This document shows positions 5,154 through 12,429 of a DNA stretch of 12,429 nucleotides, piece after piece. Made by a program: the position numbers and the translations under genes. This stretch comes from Chitinophagaceae bacterium (lineage in GTDB: Bacteria > Bacteroidota > Bacteroidia > Chitinophagales > Chitinophagaceae): assembly GCA_947472635.1 (NCBI GenBank), contig CANJDY010000041.1, forward strand, positions 1-12,429, written 5' to 3'. The notes under the pieces were generated by a model. The model did not search any database. It saw only the letters and a list, made by a program, of their open reading frames with translations, and was not told the origin of the DNA. Numbering within the stretch: the first letter of the stretch is position 1; each line of letters starts with the position of its first letter.

Positions 5154-7652
5154 TTATTTATTATCCTTTTTCTCAGGCAATGCAATCAGATTGGCAAACA
5201 AACGGTACGCCCCTGCAACTCCTGCTGGTAGTTCCCTGAAAAAAACCAACCCAGTATAAACAAATCTTCCCTTCCCATAATTGGCAATAATTAAACTCCC
5301 GTCTTGATCGCTTTCGCCTGGATCTTTCATACTCAAAATACGTTGGTAAGCCGGGTCCACTTTTTCTGCATTGTAAATGCTCCGTTCCTGTATCCATCCA
5401 TCAAAATCTTTTTCCGAAATTACATTGGGATAATTCAAAGCTGGATGATTGGGTAATAAAAAATTAATTTTTGCTTCTTCATCCGTAACGCGGTTGCGGC
5501 TAATGGTAAAAGGATAGGGTGCAATTTTTGCTTTTACAGGCCCAATTTGGTTACTGGTATTGTACTGCGAAAGCAATATACCCCCCTCTTTCACATAGTC
5601 CATCAGCACCTCATAGATAGTGTTCATCCACTCATTGGTATTGTATGCTCTTACACCAGTAACAATGGCGTCGTAGATATGAAGCTTGCCTGCCTTGATG
5701 TCTTTTTCTGAAAGTATCACCACCTGATAGCCCATCTCCTGCAATGCTTGCGGCACTTTATCTCCTGCTCCAGGTATATAACCCACTAGCTTTCCATCAA
5801 TTTTTATATCGGCATAAACAGATTTGGTAGTGGCTTCCCGCTGATACACAATAGAAGGAATATGGTCGTAACTGATTACTCTTTTATAACTATTTGAACT
5901 TGCCAGCTTGTTGGCACCACTAGTAAAGTCTGCATGAACGATTGAAAAACCACCCGACAAATTATTCTGAGGCAATTGAACTTCGAAAGAAACCGCTTTA
6001 TCCTTTGAAACTGTTTTTATAGAAAAAACCTTTTTATTTTCTATCCTACCTTGCTTATCCTGCAGGGTTGCTTGCACCTGCAAAACTCCCTGCATATCCA
6101 TATTTGGTAACAACCGCATATCTACATGCATGGAATCTTTTTTCTTTAACAAATAAATATCCTTGTCAAACTTTACATCTGCAACCGGCAGGATACTAAG
6201 CGGCTGGTACAACTCCCCTCTAACCGGATCAGTATATTTAAAACGGACCGGTTTGCTGAATGAGAGTTGGTTGCCCTCAATCATCACATCAAATTTTATT
6301 TGAAACGGAGTATTTTCTGCCATGCCAATTTTTTGGGGATCCGCTACATTAAAACTACCCTTATCCATTGGAATATCCAACCAATAGGGTTGGGTATTTT
6401 TTACATCTTCGGGGCTGATGAAAATATTTTTTGTAAGTGAAAGATTGCTATTTTTATTGGGGTCTCCCAATAAAAAATGACCATTCCCAATCGTTGCAAC
6501 TATGCCGCTCATATTCAACCCAAGTTGATTGTTGGCAGTTACGGTTATTTTTGCACTATCCCCCAGAACGGCGAATTGGCTATTAGTGGTAGCTTCAAGA
6601 AATAAACCACTAGCGGCTTCAATACAATTTTTAATTTCTTTTAATTTCTGTGTTTTCCAATAACCGTCACTGAGGGAATACACTAATCTGTAAAGGTTTA
6701 CCAATGCTGCCACAGATTTTTCAGGATGCTCCGGCAAAAAATTTGCAGCCAGCTTTTCGGAAAGCTTGGATAAACTATTATTTTGAAGCCTATCCCAATT
6801 CGTTGTCACACCATCCATTAAATCACTCACTGGCTGATCACCTTTTATAGTTGTAAAATACTCTATTACACTGCCCCTTTGTGCCGACACCCCAAATCCC
6901 TGGCTCTTGTGCTGGCTTCGACTAAGTGCTGCTATTTCTCCATACCCTTTTCCCAGCAATGGGTTATACATACCCACATCAAGTTTAAACTGCTCCTCAC
7001 TTTGTGTGTTGGTACTCCCAAAATTAAAGGTATTCCACAGCAAACGTTTGGCCTGCCAAATGGTAACGCCTTGTGATAACTGTTCGGGGAATTTGGAAGG
7101 ATCCGCCGCCGCATCAAAAGCCTCCCGCGCAAGAATACCCGAAGCTGCATGATGACCATGACCTGCCCGACTATCTTCCGGAAAACGAGCAATCACCACA
7201 TCGGGCTGGAATTTCCGGATAACCCAAACTGCATCACTCAATATTTTATCGTGCCCCCATAAACGCAATGCTTCCTCGGAAGATTTACAAAATCCAAAAT
7301 CATACGCCCTACTAAAAAATTGCTCTGCTCCATCTATTCTTCGAGCCGATAATAATTCCTGTGTTCGTATTAGCCCTAAATCAATCCCCTGTTCATCTCC
7401 TATCAAATTTTGTCCGCCATCACCTCTCGTCAAACTTAAATAACCAGTGCGATACAATTTTTCATTCGCCAGATAAGCTAGTAGCCGGGTGTTTTCATCA
7501 TCCGGATGGGCGGCTATATATAAAACAGATCCCAGTACTGGCAGTTTTTTTAATTGCAGCAATATTTCTGAAGAAGTATAGCTTTTGGGCGTTTGTGAAA
7601 TGGCCAGCAGCGAATTCAATAAAACAATTAAAATAGCAAAAGATTTTATCAT
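5154..7652 (-). CDS. Secreted PIG-L (LmbE-like) deacetylase with C-terminal amidotransferase-like domain
   Basis: 832 residues. The start at 7652 is chosen because MIKSFAILIVLLNSLLAISQ is a good Sec signal peptide; an in-frame ATG at 7688 would put 12 polar residues in front of it. Residues about 40-250 are the PIG-L fold, a zinc-dependent N-acyl deacetylase of N-acetylated sugars: AAHPDDE (47-53; zinc ligands His49 and Asp52), SLTRGDGGQN (73-82), and RFPEDSRAGHGHHAAS (156-171; third ligand among His165/167/168). Residues about 350-600 look like beta-rich Ig-type modules. Residues about 618-825 resemble a ThuA/class I glutamine-amidotransferase-like fold: GYIPGAGDKVPQALQEMGY (624-642), YDAIVTGVRAYN (660-671), GGILLSQYN (690-698), YGKGRFVYTGL (792-802). 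No nucleophile Cys is seen there, so this part is probably binding or structural. Leads a putative operon with the small membrane protein and symporter; divergent from gamma-glutamyltransferase. Substrate unknown. Confidence 0.9.
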   Translation of the reverse strand: MIKSFAILIVLLNSLLAISQTPKSYTSSEILLQLKKLPVLGSVLYIAAHPDDENTRLLAYLANEKLYRTGYLSLTRGDGGQNLIGDEQGIDLGLIRTQELLSARRIDGAEQFFSRAYDFGFCKSSEEALRLWGHDKILSDAVWVIRKFQPDVVIARFPEDSRAGHGHHAASGILAREAFDAAADPSKFPEQLSQGVTIWQAKRLLWNTFNFGSTNTQSEEQFKLDVGMYNPLLGKGYGEIAALSRSQHKSQGFGVSAQRGSVIEYFTTIKGDQPVSDLMDGVTTNWDRLQNNSLSKLSEKLAANFLPEHPEKSVAALVNLYRLVYSLSDGYWKTQKLKEIKNCIEAASGLFLEATTNSQFAVLGDSAKITVTANNQLGLNMSGIVATIGNGHFLLGDPNKNSNLSLTKNIFISPEDVKNTQPYWLDIPMDKGSFNVADPQKIGMAENTPFQIKFDVMIEGNQLSFSKPVRFKYTDPVRGELYQPLSILPVADVKFDKDIYLLKKKDSMHVDMRLLPNMDMQGVLQVQATLQDKQGRIENKKVFSIKTVSKDKAVSFEVQLPQNNLSGGFSIVHADFTSGANKLASSNSYKRVISYDHIPSIVYQREATTKSVYADIKIDGKLVGYIPGAGDKVPQALQEMGYQVVILSEKDIKAGKLHIYDAIVTGVRAYNTNEWMNTIYEVLMDYVKEGGILLSQYNTSNQIGPVKAKIAPYPFTISRNRVTDEEAKINFLLPNHPALNYPNVISEKDFDGWIQERSIYNAEKVDPAYQRILSMKDPGESDQDGSLIIANYGKGRFVYTGLVFFRELPAGVAGAYRLFANLIALPEKKDNK

Positions 7653-7797
7653 ACGATTTTGATTATTTAACGAATGTAAGATAATCACCTCTTAAAGAGT
7701 TGCCAATTAAAAAATATCACCAAAAAAATTCGAGGCTTTTATACGCTTTTTCTCATTTGGCCTACTGTTGGCATACAAGAGTAAACAGAATTCCGAT

Positions 7798-7813
7798 TGG
7801 TTGCACCCAACCA
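7798..7813. promoter_or_regulatory. Inverted repeat in the divergent promoter region
   Basis: TGGTTG (7798-7803), CACC, CAACCA (7808-7813): a perfect 6-bp inverted repeat near the middle of the 241-bp divergent region between the deacetylase and gamma-glutamyltransferase genes. It could be an operator or an RNA hairpin in either leader. No regulator is encoded nearby. Confidence 0.3.
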
Positions 7814-7835
7814 GATGCATATCTTTTGCTGAATC

Positions 7836-7868
7836 GAATTGATTAAAATTTTATAATTCAATCAATTC
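7836..7868. promoter_or_regulatory. 9-bp inverted repeat upstream of ggt, possible operator
   Basis: GAATTGATT (7836-7844) is exactly complementary to AATCAATTC (7860-7868) with a 15-nt AT-rich centre. The arms lie 26-58 bp before the ggt ATG and flank a weak -33-like TTTT (7849-7852). A one-mismatch -7 element, TAATTTAG (7871-7878), follows. A dimeric regulator binding here would overlap the putative promoter. The region is AT-rich, so chance is possible. Confidence 0.35.
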
Positions 7869-7893
7869 AGTAATTTAGTCAAAAATTTATCGG

Positions 7894-9603
7894 ATGAAGT
7901 TCAAAAATGTTGAGAGGCTACTGTTAGTAATTTTATTATTGAATAGCTCCAGTATAGATGCACAAAAAATTGATCCATTCCATTATCAGCAACAAAAAAA
8001 AATCACCTGTTCAAAGGGGGCTGTCGCTTCCGCCAATGCATTAGCTAGTAAAGTGGGTATAGGTATTTTACAACAAGGTGGCAATGCCATAGACGCTGCT
8101 ATTGCTACACAACTTGCGCTTGCTGTAGTATACCCCGGAGCGGGCAATATCGGCGGGGGCGGCTTTATGGTAGCCCACTTAAAAAATGGTAAAAATATCA
8201 CCATTGATTTTAGAGAGACTGCACCTAGCAAAGCAAGCAGGGATATGTACCTCGATGAAAAGGGTAACCCTCAAATGAACCTATCACAGGATGGACATTT
8301 AGCTGCTGGCATCCCTGGTACGATAGCTGGAATATTTAGGGCCCTACAATATGCAACACTTCCATTTAAAACACTTGTGCAACCTGCTATTAAACTGGCA
8401 GAAAACGGATTTTCTATTACCGCCAACCAAGCGAACGATTTCAATGAATTAAAAAAAGAATTCCTTCAATTCAATACCTCCCCACCCGTTTTTGTAAAAG
8501 CAGTAACCTGGAAGACTGGTGACACCCTGATTCAAAAGGACCTAGCCAACACACTCAAACGGATTCGCGACTTGGGTGCCAAAGGATTTTATGAAGGTAT
8601 TACCGCCGGGCTACTCATAGCAGAAATGGCCCGGGGAAAAGGAATTATCAACGCTGATGACCTGAAAAATTATATTGCCAAAGAAAGAAAAGCGATTGAA
8701 TTTGATTATCAATCTTACCAGGTCATTTCTATGCCGCTACCTAGCAGCGGAGGAATTATTCTTCAACAGGTATTGAAGATGATTGAGCAAAAAAATATAC
8801 GCTCCATGAAATTCCAATCTGCTGCAAGCGTTCAATTACTAACAGAAGCAGAAAGAAGGGCATTTGCTGATCGAGCAAAATATTTAGGTGACGCAGATTT
8901 TGTGAAAGTACCTGTAAAAACTTTGGTAAGCGATGCTTACTTACGGGAAAGAATGAATGATTTCAGACCAGGCATTGCTGGTAGCAGCCAGTCAACTAAA
9001 GAAGGTGCCATCAAGGAAAGTGAGGAAACCACCCATTTAAGCGTAATCGATGAAGCAGGCAACGCCGTTTCTATCACTACTACGCTTAATGGCGCCTATG
9101 GAAGCAGAACCGTTGTAAGTGGTGCCGGATTTCTTTTAAATAATGAGATGGATGATTTTAGTGTTAAAGCTGGCGTACCCAACATGTATGGTGCCCTAGG
9201 TGCCGAAGCCAATGCGATTGCTCCCGGCAAAAGAATGCTCAGTAGTATGGCCCCCACTATTGTGTTAAAAAACCATCAGCCTTACCTGGTAGTGGGTACC
9301 CCGGGAGGAACTACCATTCCAACCAGTATTATTCAATCGCTGGTAAATATGATTGATTATAAAATGAGCCCAGAAGATGCAGTTAATCAGCCAAAATTCC
9401 ATCACCAATGGCTTCCGGATGAAATCATGGTGGAAAATGATTTTCCTTTATCCACCATTCAGCAATTAGAAGCAATGGGATATAAAGTTGTAAAAAGAGG
9501 TCAGATTGGAAGGACAGAATTAATTGAAATAAAAAATGGGACTACGAGGAAAATAACGGCAATTGCCGACAAACGGGGGGATGACTCAGCAGAAGGATAT
9601 TGA
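7894..9603 (+). CDS. ggt: Gamma-glutamyltransferase (glutathione hydrolase), exported
   Basis: 569 residues, usual length. It is made as one chain, exported by a Sec signal peptide (1-23, ending SSSIDA before Gln24; no lipobox Cys), and cleaves itself into a large and a small subunit. It removes or transfers the gamma-glutamyl group of glutathione and related compounds, supplying glutamate and Cys-Gly in the periplasm. Conserved elements: GGNAIDAAIA (62-71), DFRETAP (105-111) with substrate-binding Arg107, AAGIPGT (137-143), PLPSSGG (281-287), and the processing site EE|TTHLSVID with nucleophile Thr379. In the small subunit are TLN (397-399), NNEMDDFS (416-423) with the alpha-amino-binding Asp, MLSSMAPT (448-455) and GTPGGTT (468-474). 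The lid-loop region VPNMYGALGAEANAIAPGKR (428-447) is present as in E. coli-type enzymes. All key residues are there, so it should be active. Transcribed divergently from the deacetylase-symporter operon. Confidence 0.97.
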   Translation: MKFKNVERLLLVILLLNSSSIDAQKIDPFHYQQQKKITCSKGAVASANALASKVGIGILQQGGNAIDAAIATQLALAVVYPGAGNIGGGGFMVAHLKNGKNITIDFRETAPSKASRDMYLDEKGNPQMNLSQDGHLAAGIPGTIAGIFRALQYATLPFKTLVQPAIKLAENGFSITANQANDFNELKKEFLQFNTSPPVFVKAVTWKTGDTLIQKDLANTLKRIRDLGAKGFYEGITAGLLIAEMARGKGIINADDLKNYIAKERKAIEFDYQSYQVISMPLPSSGGIILQQVLKMIEQKNIRSMKFQSAASVQLLTEAERRAFADRAKYLGDADFVKVPVKTLVSDAYLRERMNDFRPGIAGSSQSTKEGAIKESEETTHLSVIDEAGNAVSITTTLNGAYGSRTVVSGAGFLLNNEMDDFSVKAGVPNMYGALGAEANAIAPGKRMLSSMAPTIVLKNHQPYLVVGTPGGTTIPTSIIQSLVNMIDYKMSPEDAVNQPKFHHQWLPDEIMVENDFPLSTIQQLEAMGYKVVKRGQIGRTELIEIKNGTTRKITAIADKRGDDSAEGY

Positions 9604-9618
9604 TTCTGGAAGATTCCT

Positions 9619-9645
9619 ATCCATTTAATCCTTGGAAAAATGGAT
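9619..9645 (+). terminator. Hairpin downstream of ggt
   Basis: ATCCATTT (9619-9626) and AAATGGAT (9638-9645) form a perfect 8-bp stem with an 11-nt loop that itself contains TCCTTGGA. It begins 16 bp after the ggt stop codon and is followed by a T-containing but not pure T stretch. Its place between two plus-strand genes, one with its own strong promoter, fits a terminator. Confidence 0.45.
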
Positions 9646-9724
9646 TTACACATTTTCAATTAATCAATCATTATATTTATTTATTTCAACATACGAATGA
9701 TTACTCAGCATATTTGGTATTGAA

Positions 9725-9755
9725 TTTGCTTATAGGCAGCGAAACGTTATTTTTG
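9725..9755 (+). promoter_or_regulatory. Consensus Bacteroidota promoter of the tamB-like gene
   Basis: TTTG (9725-9728), exactly 19 bases, then TATTTTTG (9748-9755), matching TTTG-N19-TAnnTTTG at every fixed position. Transcription would begin near 9762. This shows the downstream gene is independently transcribed and limits its start codon to positions after about 9762. Confidence 0.75.
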
Positions 9756-9790
9756 TAACATAATACAACACACTGCATAAAAGCCGCTAC

Positions 9791-12429
9791 ATATTAAAAA
9801 GGATTTCGCTTACACTGATATTTTGGTTAGCGCTTGCTATTTTATTCACCTCAATTTTGACGAATGCACCCACCTGGGCTTTTGTAGTTCTATTGCTGGT
9901 TTGGATAGGAGCTTGGCTATTTTTCTTCAAAAAAAACGGCCAAAAAATTCGTTTTTTTTTACCAGCCCTATTGCTCATTATTTTTACCTGGGGCATTTTA
10001 AAAATCACGGCAGTACAAAATTATCTGGTGGGGAAGGTTACCAATACCCTTTCCAAGCAATTGCATACGGAAGTAAGGATTCAATATATCAACTACCATT
10101 TATTTGATAAAATGGCCTTACATGGACTACTGGTGAAAGACCAGCAAAAGGATACTTTATTATATGCAGGCAATGTAAATTGTAAGATTACTGATTGGTT
10201 CTTTTTAAAAAACAAAGCCATCCTGCATTATATTGGCTTAGAGGATGCGGTAGTTAATTTGCATCGAACCGATTCTGTTTGGAATTATCAGTTTTTGGCA
10301 GATTATTTTGGAGGCTCAGGAGGAGGTGCAAAAAGCAATAAAGAAGGGATTGAGTTTGACCTTAAAAAAGTTCAATTTTCAAATATCCATTTCAATCAAA
10401 TAGATAAATGGATTGGGCAGAACATGCTTTTTTCTGTAAAAAAACTAACCCTCAATGCAGAGGAAATCAACTTCAAAAAAAAACAGATTCATTTACAAAC
10501 CCTTTCGCTCGATAACCCAATTTTCGCGCAGGAGGATTACACAGGACTGAGGCCAGATTCGCTTATCAAAAAAAAGAGCCCAAAAAATAATCTCCCTCCA
10601 CTTCCCTACAGATGGAATAATGAGGGATGGCTACTATTGGTAAATAGTATTCAAATTGACAACGGTGTTTTTAAAAATGATATAGAAACAATACACCCAG
10701 CCTACACGGACCGTTTTGACGGACAGCATTTTCAGTTTAGCAATATAACCGGTGAATTAAAAAATATTCGATATGAGAAAGATACCCTATCCGCTTACCT
10801 ACAATTAGCCACCAAAGAAAAATGTGGTTTTGAAGTTAAAAAGTTGCAGGCCAACTTGAAGTTTACACCCGAGAAAATGGAATTTAACCAGCTAGAACTG
10901 GTTACTGCTAAAAGTAAATTGGGGAATTATTATGCGATGAGCTATTCCAGTTTTCTGAAGAACATGAATAATTTCATGCAGGATGTACAATTGGAGGGGA
11001 ATTTCACCGGCAGCGAATTAAATAGTGATGACCTCGCTTTTTTTGCGCCTGAAGTAAAGACATGGAAAAGAATTTTTTCTATTGAGGGAATTGCAAAAGG
11101 ATCGATCGGCAACCTGCATACCAAAGGAATGCGAATAAAAACTGGCAGCTCCTATTTAGAAGGGGAGGTGTCTTTCATTGGGCTTCCCGATATCAATAAA
11201 ACCTTTATAGATTTAAACGCACATGATCTTCAAACAAATTTTGCTGAAATTTGTACCATTGCCCCTTCGTTAAGAAATATAAACACCCCACAACTCAGTA
11301 AACTAGGCAGTATCCGTTATAGGGGAAAGTTTACCGGCTTCATTAATGACTTTGTTGCTTTTGGTACTATCAACACCCAGCTAGGCGTAGTAAAGGGAGA
11401 TATCAACTTGAAACTCCCCGAAAAAAAGTCCCCCGTTTATCTTGGCAAAATTTCCACTGTAGGATTTAAGTTGGGCGATTTTTTTAATACCAGCCAACTA
11501 GGCGCTATCACCTTTACTGGAAAAGTAAATGGTAGTGGATTTTCGGAAAAAGAAATCAATGCTAATTTTGATGGTAAAATCAACCACCTTCAATTTAATG
11601 ATTATGACTACCAAGATATTGCTGTGAATGGGAAATTTGTTCAAAAAATATTTACTGGATTACTCAGCATTCATGACGAAAACTTATCCGTAGACAGTCT
11701 AAAAGGAACGATTGACCTAAATAATAAAGTGCCCCAGTTTTTATTTAATGCTTCGCTCGGAAAGGCTGATTTTAAAAAATTGAAATTTACTGAAGATGAC
11801 TTTACCTTGAAAGGCCAGTTTGAACTGAATTTTGCCGGCAACAATATTGACGACTTTTTAGGAACTGCAAAAATTTACAACGCTAGTCTTTCGCATAACC
11901 ACTTACCGCTAGATTTTGATTCGCTGACACTGCAAGCCTCCATTGCAAATAATCAAAAATCTTTAACGCTTCACACAAATAATATTGATGCTGCGTTGAA
12001 AGGTAATTTTTCAATACAGGAATTGCCTTCCGCATTTAAAACTTTTCTTAGCCGTTATTTCCCGTCCCAGATTAATCAACCACCTAGTTTGGCAAGCAAC
12101 CAGCAATTTTCATTTACTATCGCTACTAAAGAAGTGGATGCCTACACGAAAATATTGGATAAAAAACTTACTGGTTTTAGCAATGCTTCGATTTCTGGAA
12201 AGCTTAATTTGAAGGAGAATAAACTAACTGTAAATGCTGATATCCCTCTTTTTAGTTATGATGGAAAAGTATTTAACAATACCCGGATTGCTAGCAATGG
12301 CAACCTCGATTCACTTCAAGCAGTCATCGATGTAGATGAAATTAATATTAATGATAGCCTTCGGCTTCCCGCCTCCAAACTGGCATTTACCACGCACAAT
12401 GATCTTTCAAGTATCCGTATCAAGACCAG
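9791..12429 (+). CDS. tamB: TamB/AsmA-like envelope assembly protein, N-terminal part (runs off window)
   Basis: An uninterrupted frame of about 880 codons, open from 9764 to the window end with no stop. TamB-type proteins are anchored in the inner membrane and span the periplasm as a long beta-rich groove involved in moving lipids or proteins to the outer membrane. The Bacteroidota form is recognised by ITAVQNYLVGKVTNTLSKQL, HTEVRIQYINYHLFDKMALHG, KDQQKDTLLYAGNV and ITDWFF within roughly the first 140 residues, followed by alternating beta-strand repeats. The C-terminal DUF490/TamB domain would lie outside the window. Oddities: no ATG, GTG or TTG lies at the expected start. The first in-frame ATG is 10112, which would remove all membrane segments. 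I place the start at the ATA of 9791 (I/M-LKRIS), about 29 nt after the predicted transcription start; TTG at 9857 or CTG at 9773 or 9815 are alternatives. Three hydrophobic segments (about 5-23, 27-46, 56-73) precede the periplasmic part, where I would expect one. Confidence 0.82.
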   Translation, partial: MLKRISLTLIFWLALAILFTSILTNAPTWAFVVLLLVWIGAWLFFFKKNGQKIRFFLPALLLIIFTWGILKITAVQNYLVGKVTNTLSKQLHTEVRIQYINYHLFDKMALHGLLVKDQQKDTLLYAGNVNCKITDWFFLKNKAILHYIGLEDAVVNLHRTDSVWNYQFLADYFGGSGGGAKSNKEGIEFDLKKVQFSNIHFNQIDKWIGQNMLFSVKKLTLNAEEINFKKKQIHLQTLSLDNPIFAQEDYTGLRPDSLIKKKSPKNNLPPLPYRWNNEGWLLLVNSIQIDNGVFKNDIETIHPAYTDRFDGQHFQFSNITGELKNIRYEKDTLSAYLQLATKEKCGFEVKKLQANLKFTPEKMEFNQLELVTAKSKLGNYYAMSYSSFLKNMNNFMQDVQLEGNFTGSELNSDDLAFFAPEVKTWKRIFSIEGIAKGSIGNLHTKGMRIKTGSSYLEGEVSFIGLPDINKTFIDLNAHDLQTNFAEICTIAPSLRNINTPQLSKLGSIRYRGKFTGFINDFVAFGTINTQLGVVKGDINLKLPEKKSPVYLGKISTVGFKLGDFFNTSQLGAITFTGKVNGSGFSEKEINANFDGKINHLQFNDYDYQDIAVNGKFVQKIFTGLLSIHDENLSVDSLKGTIDLNNKVPQFLFNASLGKADFKKLKFTEDDFTLKGQFELNFAGNNIDDFLGTAKIYNASLSHNHLPLDFDSLTLQASIANNQKSLTLHTNNIDAALKGNFSIQELPSAFKTFLSRYFPSQINQPPSLASNQQFSFTIATKEVDAYTKILDKKLTGFSNASISGKLNLKENKLTVNADIPLFSYDGKVFNNTRIASNGNLDSLQAVIDVDEININDSLRLPASKLAFTTHNDLSSIRIKT

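Noticed and set aside
7653..7688. Upstream ATG at 7688 as start of the PIG-L gene
   Set aside because: It would add 12 polar residues before a well-formed signal peptide that starts at the ATG of 7652.
9823..10107. 94-codon plus-strand ORF in another frame at the start of the TamB-like gene
   Set aside because: The frame beginning near 9791 stays open to the window end and carries recognisable TamB-like sequence; this ORF is its out-of-frame shadow.

Overview
The window looks like a chromosomal piece of a Bacteroidota bacterium, most likely a Chitinophagaceae-type relative. The evidence is an AT-rich sequence, several promoters of the Bacteroidota form TTTG-N19-TAnnTTTG, genes without clear Shine-Dalgarno sites, and a gene set typical of the phylum: a DUF2911 protein, a secreted PIG-L deacetylase with a C-terminal amidotransferase-like domain, a divergent DUF62 protein and a TamB-like giant protein. 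No phage, transposon or CRISPR signatures were seen.

Left edge (1-431): four head-to-tail 71-bp units, read on the minus strand. Each holds the 5' two-thirds of a tRNA (acceptor 5' strand, D-arm, a palindromic anticodon-arm-like hairpin, start of the T-arm) but lacks the 3' part. A textbook minus-strand promoter sits just upstream, so the array is probably transcribed. The window begins inside a unit, so the array may be longer.

432-3259, plus strand: three separately spaced genes, an NADP(H)-type short-chain dehydrogenase, a DUF62 (SAM hydrolase / chlorinase-fluorinase superfamily) protein lacking the usual catalytic triad, and a secreted DUF2911 protein with a TPR-like tail.

7652 down to 3318, minus strand: an apparent operon of a secreted PIG-L deacetylase, a previously uncalled 34-residue single-pass membrane protein (5024-5128), and a sodium:solute symporter. 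Divergent from it on the plus strand (7894-9603) is a secreted gamma-glutamyltransferase. Together they suggest periplasmic or surface hydrolysis of amide-containing compounds with Na+-coupled uptake of a product; the substrate cannot be told from sequence.

Right edge (9791-12429+): the N-terminal ~880 codons of a TamB/AsmA-like envelope protein running off the window. It has a perfect promoter but no ATG, GTG or TTG codon at the expected start, and an N-terminus with three hydrophobic segments.
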